A stretch of DNA of 64,000 nucleotides from Otis tarda (taxonomy: Eukaryota > Chordata > Aves > Otidiformes > Otididae): positions 141,559,053 through 141,623,052 of the forward strand of contig CM048552.1 in the NCBI GenBank assembly GCA_026413225.1, given 5' to 3'. A program made the translations under genes and the position numbers. The notes below the pieces were generated by a model. The model ran no database searches and was not told the DNA's origin. It saw only the letters and a program-made list of their open reading frames with translations. Positions 35,337 through 48,261 of this stretch are shown piece after piece (position 1 is the first letter of the stretch; every line of letters begins with the position of its first letter).

Positions 35337-38300
35337 AAAGTTTCTGGGCTGTATTTAAATGGTTACTTTTATGAAAATCCATCTTTAGTTGGCCGTTCTG
35401 TGAAGTAGCTGAGTGTCTGGATGAGACTCAAAGACCCCAGGGCTGTGGGCAGGAAAGGGACCTCTGCAGCACGTGAGCAGGACAAGAGCAGGAGATGCCT
35501 CAGCACCAGTGGTGACCTGCTGAGGAGCACCCTGTATTTTTCCGGATTGCATGGTTGGGAACTTTTGCAATAGGGCATATATCTGTTACTCTGTAGCGCT
35601 TGCCCAGGCACAGGCTATGTGCTGAAGTTTGACTGGAAGTTAGGAATATCGCTTCCTACTCAGCAGTTTGGCAACACACTGAAAATCACACCATCGGCAA
35701 TTGGCTTTTCCGTGTGAGCGTGTCCCTGCTAACTACACTGGCTCAGATAAGCTTGTTAAGTGATGGAGACTGACATTTGCTCCTGGAGAGAGCTGCCTTT
35801 GTTTGGGAAAGTTATTGAATATTAGAATGATTCATCTGCTACTTCAGGCTAGCCGTTCAGTTTTCCTTCGGGTCAAATCAAACACTCGCTGCTGACACAA
35901 AAAACAGAAGGCATGCAGAGTGAGAGAAAGGACACCTTATAGTTAAAATCAGGCTTGATCTTATACCTGACTTCATTATACTGCTGAAGAACATGGCAGG
36001 TTTTACTTCCAAATATTTAGATTCTCCAAGCAATATTCAGCCGTAGCAACGCAGCTTTAGACTAAGCAAGAGCTAGTATTCCAGTAGGAAGATTAGCTAA
36101 GTCTTTTTAAATGCTCTTAATCTTTAATGGCAACATAATCTTTGAAAAAAATTCAGTGTGTGCCTCAAAAAAGTGGACATTGGCATAGTCATGAAGTGGC
36201 AGCTGACCTGTGAGCGTGGCGTTGCCTAGCAAGCCCTCACCATCAGGCAAACTGGGAAAGTAGGTTAGAGCGGTTTACACCAGGGAACAGATAAATGCTA
36301 ATTTTCTCCAGAAGGCTCTAGTTTCTGTGGTTATTAGGAAGGATATTGGTCATAACTTCCTCTTCTTCCTTTTTTCTTTTTCTTTTTTAACAAGTTGAAG
36401 AGCATTTTGAAACAGATCATCAGTTCAAAGAAAAGTCTGTGAGAACGCAAGTGCATTTGCTTCCCGAACACTAATTTAACAAAGGGTTGATATAACTGAC
36501 AAGTTTGGAGGGAAAGAATAATAAATAACAAAAAGGGAATGTTATTTTAACACTTCCAGGAAAGTTATCATTGCCAGTTTGATTTCTGGGTCAGTTGCCA
36601 GGGTCCTGACCCTGCCACAGAGTCCCTGCAGGTGGGATGCTGAACCTGCCCGGAGTCCAGCTGCTTTCCGAGGCTGTGCCAGCTCACCTGAGCTCGCCGT
36701 GGGACCCAGGCCTGAAGCAATCAGCAGCCTGGATTGAGATGAATGAGACAGAAAAAGCTCACACACTCGCTGTCTCTGATCATTGGGGAGTTCTTGTACT
36801 AACTGATCGTGATGGAAAGGGAGTAGTTTGAATTTGGAAACTTGGTGGCAGAGGTTTAAAGTTTGATGGAGATAAGAAGCTTCTTTCTCCCTCCTTACAT
36901 TTTGATGTCTAATCCACTTTTCATGCCTCCATAGCAGCAGCTAAGGAAAGGGGAGGCATTTTGCTTTGCTCTGGCTGCCTAATCCAGACAGATCTCTGAG
37001 TGGATGTGAGCAGTAAAGTGAAAGTTTGTCTAAGAGAGTTTCTGGTTAAACTGTAGAAGATGCAGGATGCAATCATGCCTTCTGGTATACTGGCTGACAG
37101 GACATCTTTCCACTCTATGTGACAGAGGTGCTCTCTCTTGCTTTTCCTGGAGATTCTTTCTATCTCTTACAAATGAGAAGAAGGGTAGCCGTGGCTCCAT
37201 CTCCTCCTCATCCCTTAAAAGCACTGATAGTCAGGCAGTTACTGTGCTTCCAGAGTGTAGGGGCTATAGGTGTGCCAAGCCTTTTGTGTAGAACACATCA
37301 TAAATTCTTTGTGCTCCCTCAGCCCGAACAAAGCCCAAACCCAATACCGAGCTCTCACCTCCAGAGGCTTCTGTATGGAACTGATATTGCACTTTAATAA
37401 GCTGAGCCTCTAGTGCCCCAGAGGTACTTCCACCCAACTGGGAGGTGCAGCGTGTTTGCTATATGTGGCACATGAGCTGCTCTACAACAAAGGTCTTGTG
37501 AACTGAAGCACAGTGTAGGTCAGAGTAGGTGCAATATTCAGGACTGTAGTCTGTGTGCTTTCCGTGGAAGGTATTACCAAGTGTAGTAGCTGCCCTTAGA
37601 AAATAAGCAGAATAGCTTTTCATTTGCTGCTTATTTTAGCACCTAGTCAAAAAGTGAAAAGAATTTAATGCTTCTGTTGCTTAAGCTGGAATCTGACATT
37701 TCTATCGCTGATGACAAATGATTTTCCAGGCACATTTCTGAGTGTATTTAAACTGAGAGGTAGCTGTTGTCTTTTTGAAATGTCAGAATGCTTTTCTGAG
37801 GAATACAGATACTCCTCTCTTTTAAGTGGCATTAAATATTTGAGAGCAGGACGCACAGGGTCAAATGCAGATCCGTTTGTGCAATAAACAACTCTCAAGT
37901 CATAAATCATGTCTTTATATAAGTACCCAAAAAGTTTTCAACACATTTTTGTTTTGACCTTTTAACACAGGCAATAGTTCTTCTGCTTGCTAGGCAACTG
38001 ATTTTTGCTCATCTGTTGAGAGGTTAAAATGAAATAGCAGTGATTTTTTATGACTGCTTCAGAGAACCGTAGAAATAAAAGATACTTAATCAGAATGCAT
38101 AGCTTCAGGAAATTACCAACTGCTATTATGAAAATATCTGAAAATATTTCAGAATCCCCCACCGTTACAAATGGGACTGCTTGCCAGTGTACCATTTTAA
38201 TGATAATTTTTAGAGGAGACAAAGCCTGACAACATGTATCATAACAGGGAAATCAGAGCTGCATCCAGAGAGAGCAATTTCAGGCAGGAAGCAGTGGGAG

Positions 38301-40459
38301 AATTTCACAGTTCCTTTCAGATAAGAAACGTAAGCAACATACAAATGTGGAAAATAAATTAAAATGCAATGTAAAAACTTCTCTGCTAAGTAAGGTACTT
38401 AAGAAAATCCCCCACAAAATGTACCTAAAATTTGCTGTGGACGTGTGTTTTCCCACTGTCATCACTGCAGCTTCCTGTGACTTTGACAATAAAAACAGAA
38501 CTAAACACTATTGATGATTTAGTAACACTGAGTGAAGTGACTATGCGTGTTCTATAAATATTTGCCTTCTGTCTTTATTACGACAAATTTTGCTAAGCTG
38601 CCAAAATAAGTTATTTCAGGGGGGAGGGCAGGCTTCTGTTTGACCTCCAAGTAACAGGGAGAAAATGAATTTGCTTATATGTAAGTAATAATAAAACATT
38701 TTAATCCAAAATTCAGACAAAGTCTAATAATATTCCCATCTTCATACACACTTTGCTTTTGCAGGGCACTATGCAAGCTTCACTTTCTCAGATGAACTGT
38801 GCAAAACCGTGCATCTGCGTCTCTGCCTGACAATTATCTCCCTGAAGGACCGTGAAGGTACTGACTGTGTGCGCATGGGCATCCCGTTAGCTTGCACGCC
38901 TCGTCTGTGCCCTCAGTGCCCAATTCACGGCTGTAACCTGCTTCCTCCCGCTCTTGGCTCGAGCGCTGGGCAGGTTGGCCGGGGCTGCAGAAGCAGGCGT
39001 CTGGCTCTGGGAGTCTGTGCTCACTCTTCCCTGCCTTTGTCAAGACGGCAGCCACCACACAAGGTCATTAGCTGCTTGCCCTTCCCTAGCCTGGAAGAGG
39101 CACCTACGGAGCAAGACGTGCCTTTGAACAGAAGGGAAAAGATGGACAACAAAGTGCAGAGTGTTCCCGGCTTTGCCAAAAACATCTTACTTACCAAACG
39201 GCGCAGCCTTCGCGGGCTGAGAGACCTTTAGCAGAGAGGAACTGTGGAACAGGAAATCTGGGCTCGTTCCGCTGTGCATGTCAGGCTGCGGCCAAAACCA
39301 GAGTAGCTGTGCGAACATGTGAAAAGTCATCTGATAAAAAGCTGCTGCCAAAGAGGCACAACTCGGAGGAGGAATAGCCTCAATACTTTCTTTTTCTTGG
39401 TTTTGGTTCCAGAAGATGCCTCCATCTCATGACTGTAATAATACTCAATCATCATGCTATAATTAAGGGCTTTTCATGTAATCATCCGTAGAACTGATTA
39501 CTTTGGGCTATACCCTGCTGATGCTGAGCTTCCTGGCAAACTTCCCACTGACACCACTAAGAGAAGGATTGGACCTTTCCTCAGCAGTTTACCACTATTG
39601 TTTGACAATGCCATGCTTTTCAGACAGTTTGCAGTGGAGATTAAATATTTAGACTCTTAATTCCTGAAATATTAAAATGGTGCTGTAGAGCTAACACGCT
39701 CTTTCTCAGAAGCCCGAGTTTATTCTGGTCATTGTTGCTTCTGAGGAGCACTACGCCAAAGCAAGGCATGAACAGGTATGAAAAAGATTTTATACAAGAG
39801 GCTGAAAATGATAGACTCTCAAGGCATGAAAAATAGGAAGGAAGATGAAAGATTTTATATTGCAGATGATACAGCAACATTCGCTTGCTTTTTCTTACAG
39901 TAAAAAATAACCAATTAAGCAATCAAATGCACTAAAAATTCAAAAGATAATACTTTCACAGATTTATTCATTATTTTTAAAATATGTACTTCAACCTTTT
40001 TAGCCAAGTTTTGCTGTTAACTCTAATGGGACCAGGATGCCCAGGAGATTAGTAGGATCTGAAAAAGCATTGGACGTTTGTAGAGATAGCCAGAACACAC
40101 ACGACATGAGCTCTATGAGCTCTTGTTTGTAAAGGTTAAGAGCTTGCTTTTCGAAGTACTGAATGTATGTAATTCATTTTTACTTGAGCTGGAGTTCAGG
40201 GCATGCAGCAGTGTTAGAGAACAGACCTTAATTTCCTGTCACAAGGGCCAAGTGTCTCTATATTCGGATATTCTTGTTTTTCGTAATTTGCACTGCAGTA
40301 GCAATTAAGGGATACCATTATAGACAACGATCCCATTGTACTAGGAATAACAGCGGTTCATTACTCCAGAGGCCTTCAGCTCTAAAGCCAAGGCAATTAC
40401 TGGAGACAGTTTACTGAGAAGAAAAGTGAAGTGCAAATCCCTGCAGTGCCCATCTTCCA

Positions 40460-40710
40460 GCACCAAGCGCAGGCGCCGGGATCTGGCGGCTGCCCTGTTG
40501 AAGTCCACTGCCTGCCGACACGCGGGCAGGCCACTGCAGGTCGTGGCAGAGGTGGCTGAGTGTTGTGCATGGGGACGCTGCGGTTTTTCATCTAGTGACT
40601 GTGTAGGTAGGGGCTGGGGGGCCCAGCCTGCTCACGCGGGGGGTCGGTATGAGCACCGGGCTGGGGGACCGCGGCTCTCACTGTTGGGTAGGAGACGCGT
40701 CGTTGCCAAA
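40460..40710. other. Small CpG-rich patch in the gene desert
   Basis: About 250 bases with clearly more CpG dinucleotides than the surrounding kilobases (for example gcaggcgccggg, gacacgcggg, cacgcggggggtcgg, gacgcgtcg). No coding frame with recognisable features overlaps it. It may be an orphan CpG island, an enhancer or an alternative promoter. It is much smaller than the two gene-associated islands. Confidence 0.35.
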
Positions 40711-40835
40711 CATTATTTCTCCCTCCTTCTGGGGAAGTTTTTGATGCAGTTCCGTGTCAGAAGGAGGACAGCAGGACATTCGGCACTGCAGTTTGAGTTT
40801 TCAGTAAATGAGGTGTTCGTGACTGTGTTTGGGAG

Positions 40836-40876
40836 AGCTGGTCACCTCCTCATCCAGCTGGTCACCTCCTCATCAC
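40836..40876. repeat. 20-base tandem duplication
   Basis: Two adjacent copies of agctggtcacctcctcatcc, the second diverging at its last base. It has the look of a recent duplication. Confidence 0.85.
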
Positions 40877-41815
40877 AGCATCTCCTGTGAGGGTGTCACA
40901 GAAGCCATACTGCCCCAGGACCCAGTCTCCAGCCACGGAGAAGCAGATGAAGGGGTTGCAGAGATGGGTCAGGGAGTGCAGGAGCCCTTCGCTGCCTCTC
41001 ACTGTAAGCATCACCTTTGCGGGCAGATAACACGGGTGCACCTACGTTACCCTACACTGTGCTGTGCCACAGGGCTTGTATGTTTCCATAGTGTTTTAAC
41101 CACTTTCCTTAAGGATTATACTTCACAACTACTTTGAAAAATGTCCAATCTTAACTAATATTTGCAGGAATATTCCAAATACTGTGAATGGCATGTGGAT
41201 TTTTATGGCTCCGTCTGCCCTAACTAAGCAGAAGCAAACGAGAGGAAAAAGGAGCTGGTACTCCAGAGTGGGTAGTCCAGGGGCTTTTACTTTGGACCAG
41301 GTCCAATTTGACAGCATGGTCAGAGTCCCGGAGTGTCTTAGGGAGGGTCTCTTCCCCGGTGGCTCTGGGGTGCAGGCCAGGCAGGCTGCTGGGACAGGCA
41401 GGAGCTCTGCCTCCCGAAGAGCACTCGTTGATCTGAACTAAGAGACTCGTGGAGGTGCACCCCCTGCACTCCCACGTGCATGAAGTGTGTTGTCAGAAAC
41501 ACACTGAAAATCTGTTTTCACGCATGGTGTTTCAGCTGGCCAATCTCTTCTGTGAGCTGATGCACTGAGCCATGTTTCAAGAGGCACGACGGTCTAAAGA
41601 CCCAGGGCTGCCCTGCTTCTAATCCTAGCTCTCCCCTTAAATGCACACCTTTCTTTGTTCATCATTTTATCTGCTTACTTGCCTTGTTTGGATTTGATGA
41701 GGATTCAGTTTTTCACATTAGTCCAGAGATGTCAAGGTCTCTATATAACTAGGCATTGTAAAAAAAAAAAAAATCCAAATATTGTAATAAAGCTTCTTTG
41801 TCATCATACTACTGG

Positions 41816-41858
41816 AAAGGAAGAAAGGAAGGAAGGAAGTGAGAAGGAGAGCAAAACA
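41816..41858. repeat. GGAA/GAAA purine microsatellite
   Basis: An imperfect run of ggaa and gaaa units (about 40 bases). GGAA arrays offer clustered ETS-factor core sites, but no regulatory role is implied by sequence alone. Confidence 0.7.
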
Positions 41859-42371
41859 CTTGGTCAAGATATTGTCAAAGAAAATAAGTGCTGAGAGGTG
41901 TCAAGACTTAGGTGGTAAAACCGCAGCAGATGAAAAAATTTACTGTCAGCAAATAATTCTTTTTTTCAAAATGCAAAGATTTCCACAGTGCTGAAAACCT
42001 CACCCCAACATCCTTGTTCATCATCAAAATATTCTGCTTTGTGAATTGGAAGTGTTTAGTTTTCCTATTCCTTTCATGTTGACTTTGTAATCATATCGGA
42101 ATACCAAATTAAATATTACAATGCATTCCTACTAGATGTTGCGCATATTGAAATATGTAGGACAATGTTTTGACAGTATCTGTATTTAATACCGAAGAAT
42201 CCTAATTTTTAAGATTTTTTTCTCTGAGAGGAATTTGTATTTTTTTATTCTGATTCAGCATGAAAACAAATGTTGAAATGTTAGCATTTCCCTGAGCACG
42301 GAAAATCTTACCAGCTGTAATTATAATTATCCTAAATAATTCTGTTTCTGAAGCCAAATAGAGCAATGGCA

Positions 42372-42401
42372 GCTAGAATATGCAAGCCTACATATTCTAG
42401 C
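42372..42401. repeat. Perfect inverted repeat, 11-bp stem
   Basis: GCTAGAATATG, an eight-base loop (caagccta), then CATATTCTAGC. The two arms are perfectly complementary. It lies in a very AT-rich stretch. Confidence 0.7.
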
Positions 42402-45400
42402 CTATTGATATTCACAGCTTATGCTTTTCATTTGAGCAATTTTCCTTAATTTTTATTTTCTTCTGTGTATATGACTTATGCAAGACATATTTATTCTAAA
42501 ATAGCTTTCAGTTATTTAAATCTCTTGCTTCATTGTTTCTAAGATGAGACATCTCAGCGTTGGGATATTAACAAAGCCTAAAATGTCTCTAATTTTATAA
42601 AATAATATTTGTTTGACCTGTTCCCTTCTTGGTTAGGTTATGAGAGTAGAGAAAAACAGACTATGGATATGCAAATAAAAATATGTTTGAAAAGCTAAGA
42701 TTTTTCTGGTAAATTGTTCAAGTGTGAGTCCTCTAATATTTTTTTGGATATGAGGCTTCTGTTTCTTCAGTATTGCCTCTCTTTGTATGGCTATGTCTAG
42801 AGATATTCACATCCCCAGGTGAGAGCTGAGAGGGTGTAAGGGAAGAACACACCACTTGGAACATCTTTTTCAGTTTATACTTTTACAACGTGATTTAGCT
42901 GTACCCACCAGCTCTGCAGCTTGGCTTGGGCTATCGAAGTTGATTGGCATTTTTCTAGCTGCTCTCCCAGGGGATTTACAGTTCTGCAGGCCAAATTTGG
43001 CTTCCAGTCACACCTCTGCAACCCCACCGACAGTTAATGGTATTGTACGAGGGTAGTTGAAGATACAATTTGGCGTGCAGTTATGTAGAATCACACAATG
43101 CTTTGATTTTTTTTTTATTATTTTTTTTTCCTAGGCTCACTTTCTGGAGCAAAACCACAACTTAATTACAAAGGGGCTGTGGTCAGTAAATAAATCTGTG
43201 ACTCAAAGGTGGTGTTGCAGAGATTACTGCTAAAGCAGAACAATCCCAATTTGGAGGAGAGATCCTCTACAGTATTTACATGTTAGTTAGCGCTGCTTTT
43301 TTGTCATCCTTGGGAAACCTGTCCCAAAAGCAGGCTGGCTGCCCTGAGGGCTGAAAAAGCTCTCAAGGATGTCGGAGATGGAGGATCAGCTCCCAAGTCG
43401 CTTGAAGAGACGGCTGGAGAGAAACGAGGCCTTTTCATTATGATCAATGTACAGAAACGCTGGAAGATGATTTTGGCTGCTGTTTTGTTTTCTGTTTGTC
43501 ATCTACTGTTATAGATCTAAAAGTGCTGGGTATTTCCAGCTAGGCCTAGCCTCCCTTTTTCAATATTCTTGAATATTCTGCCCATCTCTGCCCTTTCTTT
43601 TCATTTTGCAGTTGGGTGTCACGTCCGAAGAGAACCACAGAGTACTGAGATATGTTTCATGGACTCACTGGGCCTCGAATCTTGCCCTTCATGAGATACC
43701 AGAGAAAATTCTCAGCCTGAGCATTTTATGTACTTCTTGTAAAGATACTAACAGCTGCCAGTTACCTTTTGACAGAGGGTTTGAGCCTAGCCATAGCACC
43801 AGGACATGCCCTCACAGAGGCAGCTGGCAGAAAGAGCCATGAGACTGTGCAGCCCCCATCTCCTTCCGTGAGCTGGACCATACCTACTGTTGGGGTGTTA
43901 CCACTCTGTGACACAGAAAATGACAGGTGAAGTTAAAACTTCATTTTCAGCCTTTAACTTCTCATGTCACTTGACTGTACCCTCTAAGGAAAGTGATTTA
44001 TGATACTGGCTTTGCCCTCTTTGCTCTGCTAGGAGATGAAGCAATGCCTGTCAGGGGGTATCCATCTTCATCACTGCTATTTGGATTGGAATTGGTGGGT
44101 GCAGAAGGCAGCCATGGTGCCTTTTGGAATATTAGGAGGTGAGGAAATACGCTTGAGTAACTGGCAGATTATCAGAGGGGGAAAAAATTGAGAAAATAAT
44201 CTGTCAGGAAAACAATGTTTGTTTGCTGACTCTACTAATTAGTCCATAGAGGTTTTGCCATGTGATTTTCTCCAGTCTCAGTAGATATATTTCTTTCTAG
44301 ATGCATATTAGGGCTTATTTCTTAGATTTGAATATTTACAATTATTTTTTTTTATAAGCAAATAAAAAGGACATTGCCAAATAGGCAAAGCTTAAAATTT
44401 TGCAAATCCACTAAGTATCACAAAATTACTAAGTGAGGATTTCTGCTTTCCAGACTGCCAGTGACACTGCTGGAGCTGGCTGGCAATCGGGAGTGCTTGG
44501 TATTCTGGTAATGACCCTCCTCCCTCCCCAGCCAGCTCCTTGGAAGAGTCCCTGCATGGAGACGTGAGAGCATGGGTTCAGGCTTCTCTGTTGAGATGTC
44601 AGAGGCAGCCGTCTTACTCCTGAAGGGCAGGTACAAGGCAAAGAAGAAAGATAAAAGCTTTGCAGAGAGTAGACTGAGGCAAGGAAACAATATAATAAAT
44701 AAATGACTGGGCAGATGAGGTGCCACGCTTTTTTCTCATTTCCAAGCTCTGCCTAGGAAGGCTGGTAAATAAAACCAGTCAACCTGTGGGGTGATTCCTA
44801 GGCAAGAAAATGACTTAATGCACAGCAGAGAGTGGAGCTGATGGAAGGATGCTCTGCGCGCCATCACTACCTGCTTGCTCATCTTCCCCTGAAACAAGTG
44901 TTTTATATTGTCATTAGTGATAATTTCTGGAGACGCTGGACAGAGGTGATTAAATCACTTGACACTTCAGATGCATGTGTCTTTAAGTGACTAATAATCT
45001 GGATTAGTTTTTGATTAGTGGCTACAAGTTATCAAGAAAAATATCTTCAGGGTGGTGAAATGTATTCTCCTCTCTCTTGTAAATGTGGAATAAAGTTGAA
45101 GTCAGTAGTGTGCTACTGATGCGTAGCAAGCCTAATTGAAGGTAAAATTATTTCTATTTGCAGGCACAATGCTAATACTGAAAGAAGAGTAAAGTTCCCC
45201 TTTGTGCAGGAGGCCTGAATGCAGCAAAAAATTACCTCCTGAGCACTCAAAATGATGTATTTCTTGGTAAAGGAGTGAATGGATTTCATTCAAAGGACAC
45301 AAAACAATCAAATATAAAAACATGCAGTTGGTTGGCTTTTCTACTGGATTCATTGTAGTATGTATAAATGGAAACTGGTTGGTCTGGGAGCAAAAAAAAG

Positions 45401-48213
45401 CCAAGCTAAAGGATATGTACTAAGTAGGATCATCATCCAGTGCAACGATCAGAAAAATGCCTTGAGGTTATAAAGGGAAAATCATTGAAACTGTCAGCCT
45501 TGTGCATAGCAAAAAAAAAGCAAACAAGATAATAGACTGCAATAGATTACTCTACATAAGGAAGAAAATAACAGAGAGCACGTCTGATTTTTGGTATATG
45601 GAAAAATGTATTTTTCTGGGGAAAAAAAATGAGCATCTGTAAACTCAACAGGTGTGTTTATTTTCACATATGATGTAGTTTGCAGCTTGTGTATCAATAT
45701 GTACATCAAGTGTTTGTTTTTAGAAAATTATATTGATTGATTTTTTATCTTTTTTAGAAAAACCATTGCAATACATACCATGAGCCATGAGAATGACACA
45801 GCAAAAACAAGAAAGAAGTAATCAGCATGGTTCCCCCCTCAGCAGGAGTAAATCATTATAACAATAAATCGAACAAGTTATTACAGAGCTCAAACAGCCC
45901 TGAAATTCCAAGTAGCAGCAGCAGATAATTAAAGAGGAAAAGTTGAGACCAAGCCTTATATTTAAAATGCTTCAGGAACTCATTGCAAATACCTTTAGTT
46001 CCTTTCTTTTTTTTCCTCTCTCACTCCCTCTCTCAAGTGGCAAACAATAATAATTGGAAAAAGAAAGTGTAGAAAAAAATATTACTTACAAATTGTCCTT
46101 AGCAGTGTGGTGAGCTAATTAGTGAAGGGCTGATGCAGTCCTGGAGTATGGATGGTGAATGGCACAGATGGAGAACTGTTGTGTGCTGATGAGAGCGGAT
46201 GCTATCGAAGGCATTTGGTGGCATTAGATAAAAGTTCTGGCTCATCTCCATCAGCAATACCAATCTTATTACTCTCAGCACGTGAAGAGATTTCACCCTC
46301 TAAAGCCAGGGCTGTAATGAGGTGCGCCAGTGCTGGAGACAGCCGAGAGAGCCCGGGAGCAGAATTTTAGGAAGACATCTAGTGCAGTTGTCATCTGTAT
46401 TTTCATATGATCTCGCAGTTAAAAACAGAAGAGAGCACCGCACGGTATGACTAGCCAATTCTCTGCAGGCCTTAACAAGAACATCTCTTGTCCGTGGCTC
46501 ACTTAAGACTTGTACTTCAGTCTCTTCCTAGTTTACACTTGCAGTTTCGCACTGTAAATACATGAAATACTCTTTATGCTGATACCTCTTTCTGTATATC
46601 AGTCTCAGTTACATTAATAGACACTGCGTAGTACACTTTGAACAGGAGGTGTCTAAATAAAAGTTAACAGATTGTGTTGCACCGTGAACTCCCTCTGAAG
46701 AGACATAAAAGATCTTTTACAGTAAACAGGAAGTGAGTAAGACAAGAAAGAAGTATATAAAATAATAAGTGGTTTAAAGATAGACTGGGAATTTTGCTTT
46801 CCTGCCTCCTGGTGCAGAAATAAAGGGCTATGCATGACATTAGAAGGTGGTCAATTATAAAATGTTAAAATATTTTGTCACACAACATATATGATCAGGC
46901 CATGAAACCCAGCACAAGTAGAAGAGACTTAAAAATTCAAAAACAATTTGGAGAGTCAGCTAGGTATCAAATATTTCTAAAGAGATAGTCAGTGGTGGCA
47001 GGACAAAATAAAATGGATTTGAAATCCTCAGAATTTTAGTCTAACAGCCATTACTGTCAGTATAATAGGTGAAAATGAGAAAGAAAGTGGAGATTACCGT
47101 GGAGGAGGTTGTCTGCTGAGAAGGTTTTAAACTTCCCTCTGAGATATCTGGTCCTGGTCATTTTAACAGATATATACACATCTGTTCTGATTTTCCCTCT
47201 CATCCAATGTGGGTGTTCAGTGTTTTATCCCATCCCTGAACTACAGACCACACATTCATCCATATGCATTTGTGAAGCTGAGTACAATTTTCCTTCATAA
47301 CATCATGATTTAAATTTACCCTTTGATTAGAGTAGGAACAGTTAATAATTAAACAGAGGGAAGACTAATTCTGCAAGTAAAGAAAGTAATTTCTTTGGGC
47401 TTGACTACGGGCAAATTTATGGCCTTTTGTGTAAATAAACTGTATTTTGATTAAGCAGTGAAGTTCTCTTTCGGTTCATACTCTCCCTATTTAATCAACA
47501 ACAGCAAGAGAGATAGAATCAGATCCTTGATTGCTATTGATGGCTTATTGTAAACAGTTGGTTGCAAGACAGTGCAAAACAAGGGCATGCCTGATATTGT
47601 GACAAACAAAAAACAAGGAAAGCCAGATGCAAAGTGTAGTTTGTACCCCGATTCCTCCTTGAAAAAAAATACTTAAACACAGAGAATTGGCTGTTAATAA
47701 TATCATTATTCGGAAGCAAAATCCCAATAATAGGCTGGCCACGAGTGAGATGGCTGCGAGACCCAACATGCAAGTTGCAGGAAACCCCCTTGTTTTGCAA
47801 TTAGAAACCCAGTCAGCAAAATCGTGCGCGTAAAGCCACTCATCCTGTACGTAATGTATGGTTTTAGTTGCTTGCTTTTCTTTAATCTGGAGCAGGAGTA
47901 AAGGCTCCTGGGTTTACACTTCTGATAGATAAAAACCTGTTTGCTAAGGCTTGCGACTTGAACGTGGTTACCAGCAGAATTTGCCACCTGTAATTCTAGT
48001 GTAACAAGCGCATGTTATAGCCAATGTAAGTCTTTTATTCAAAGTAGTAACAATGCTGTAATGTGATTTATATAGAAAAACATCCCTACTCTGTTGAGGA
48101 AAGAGGTAACACCATAAACTGACCCTTTTAAACACTTCTCCATTAAGTCCTGTGTACAGGAAATGCCATTCCCTTCCACACGCTTAACGAAATTTCAAAA
48201 CTTTGTTTTATCT

Positions 48214-48261
48214 CTCTGTACATATATACATATATCTCAATATATGTATATATGTACAGAG
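48214..48261. repeat. Perfect palindrome, 21-bp stem with 6-base loop
   Basis: Left arm 48214-48234 (CTCTGTACATATATACATAT followed by A), loop tctcaa, right arm 48241-48261, exactly complementary over all 21 positions. The arms are largely alternating purine-pyrimidine, prone to cruciform extrusion and slippage. A transcript would fold into a long perfect hairpin. It may derive from a (TA/TG) microsatellite, although the non-repetitive CTCTGTAC ends match as well. Confidence 0.9.
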
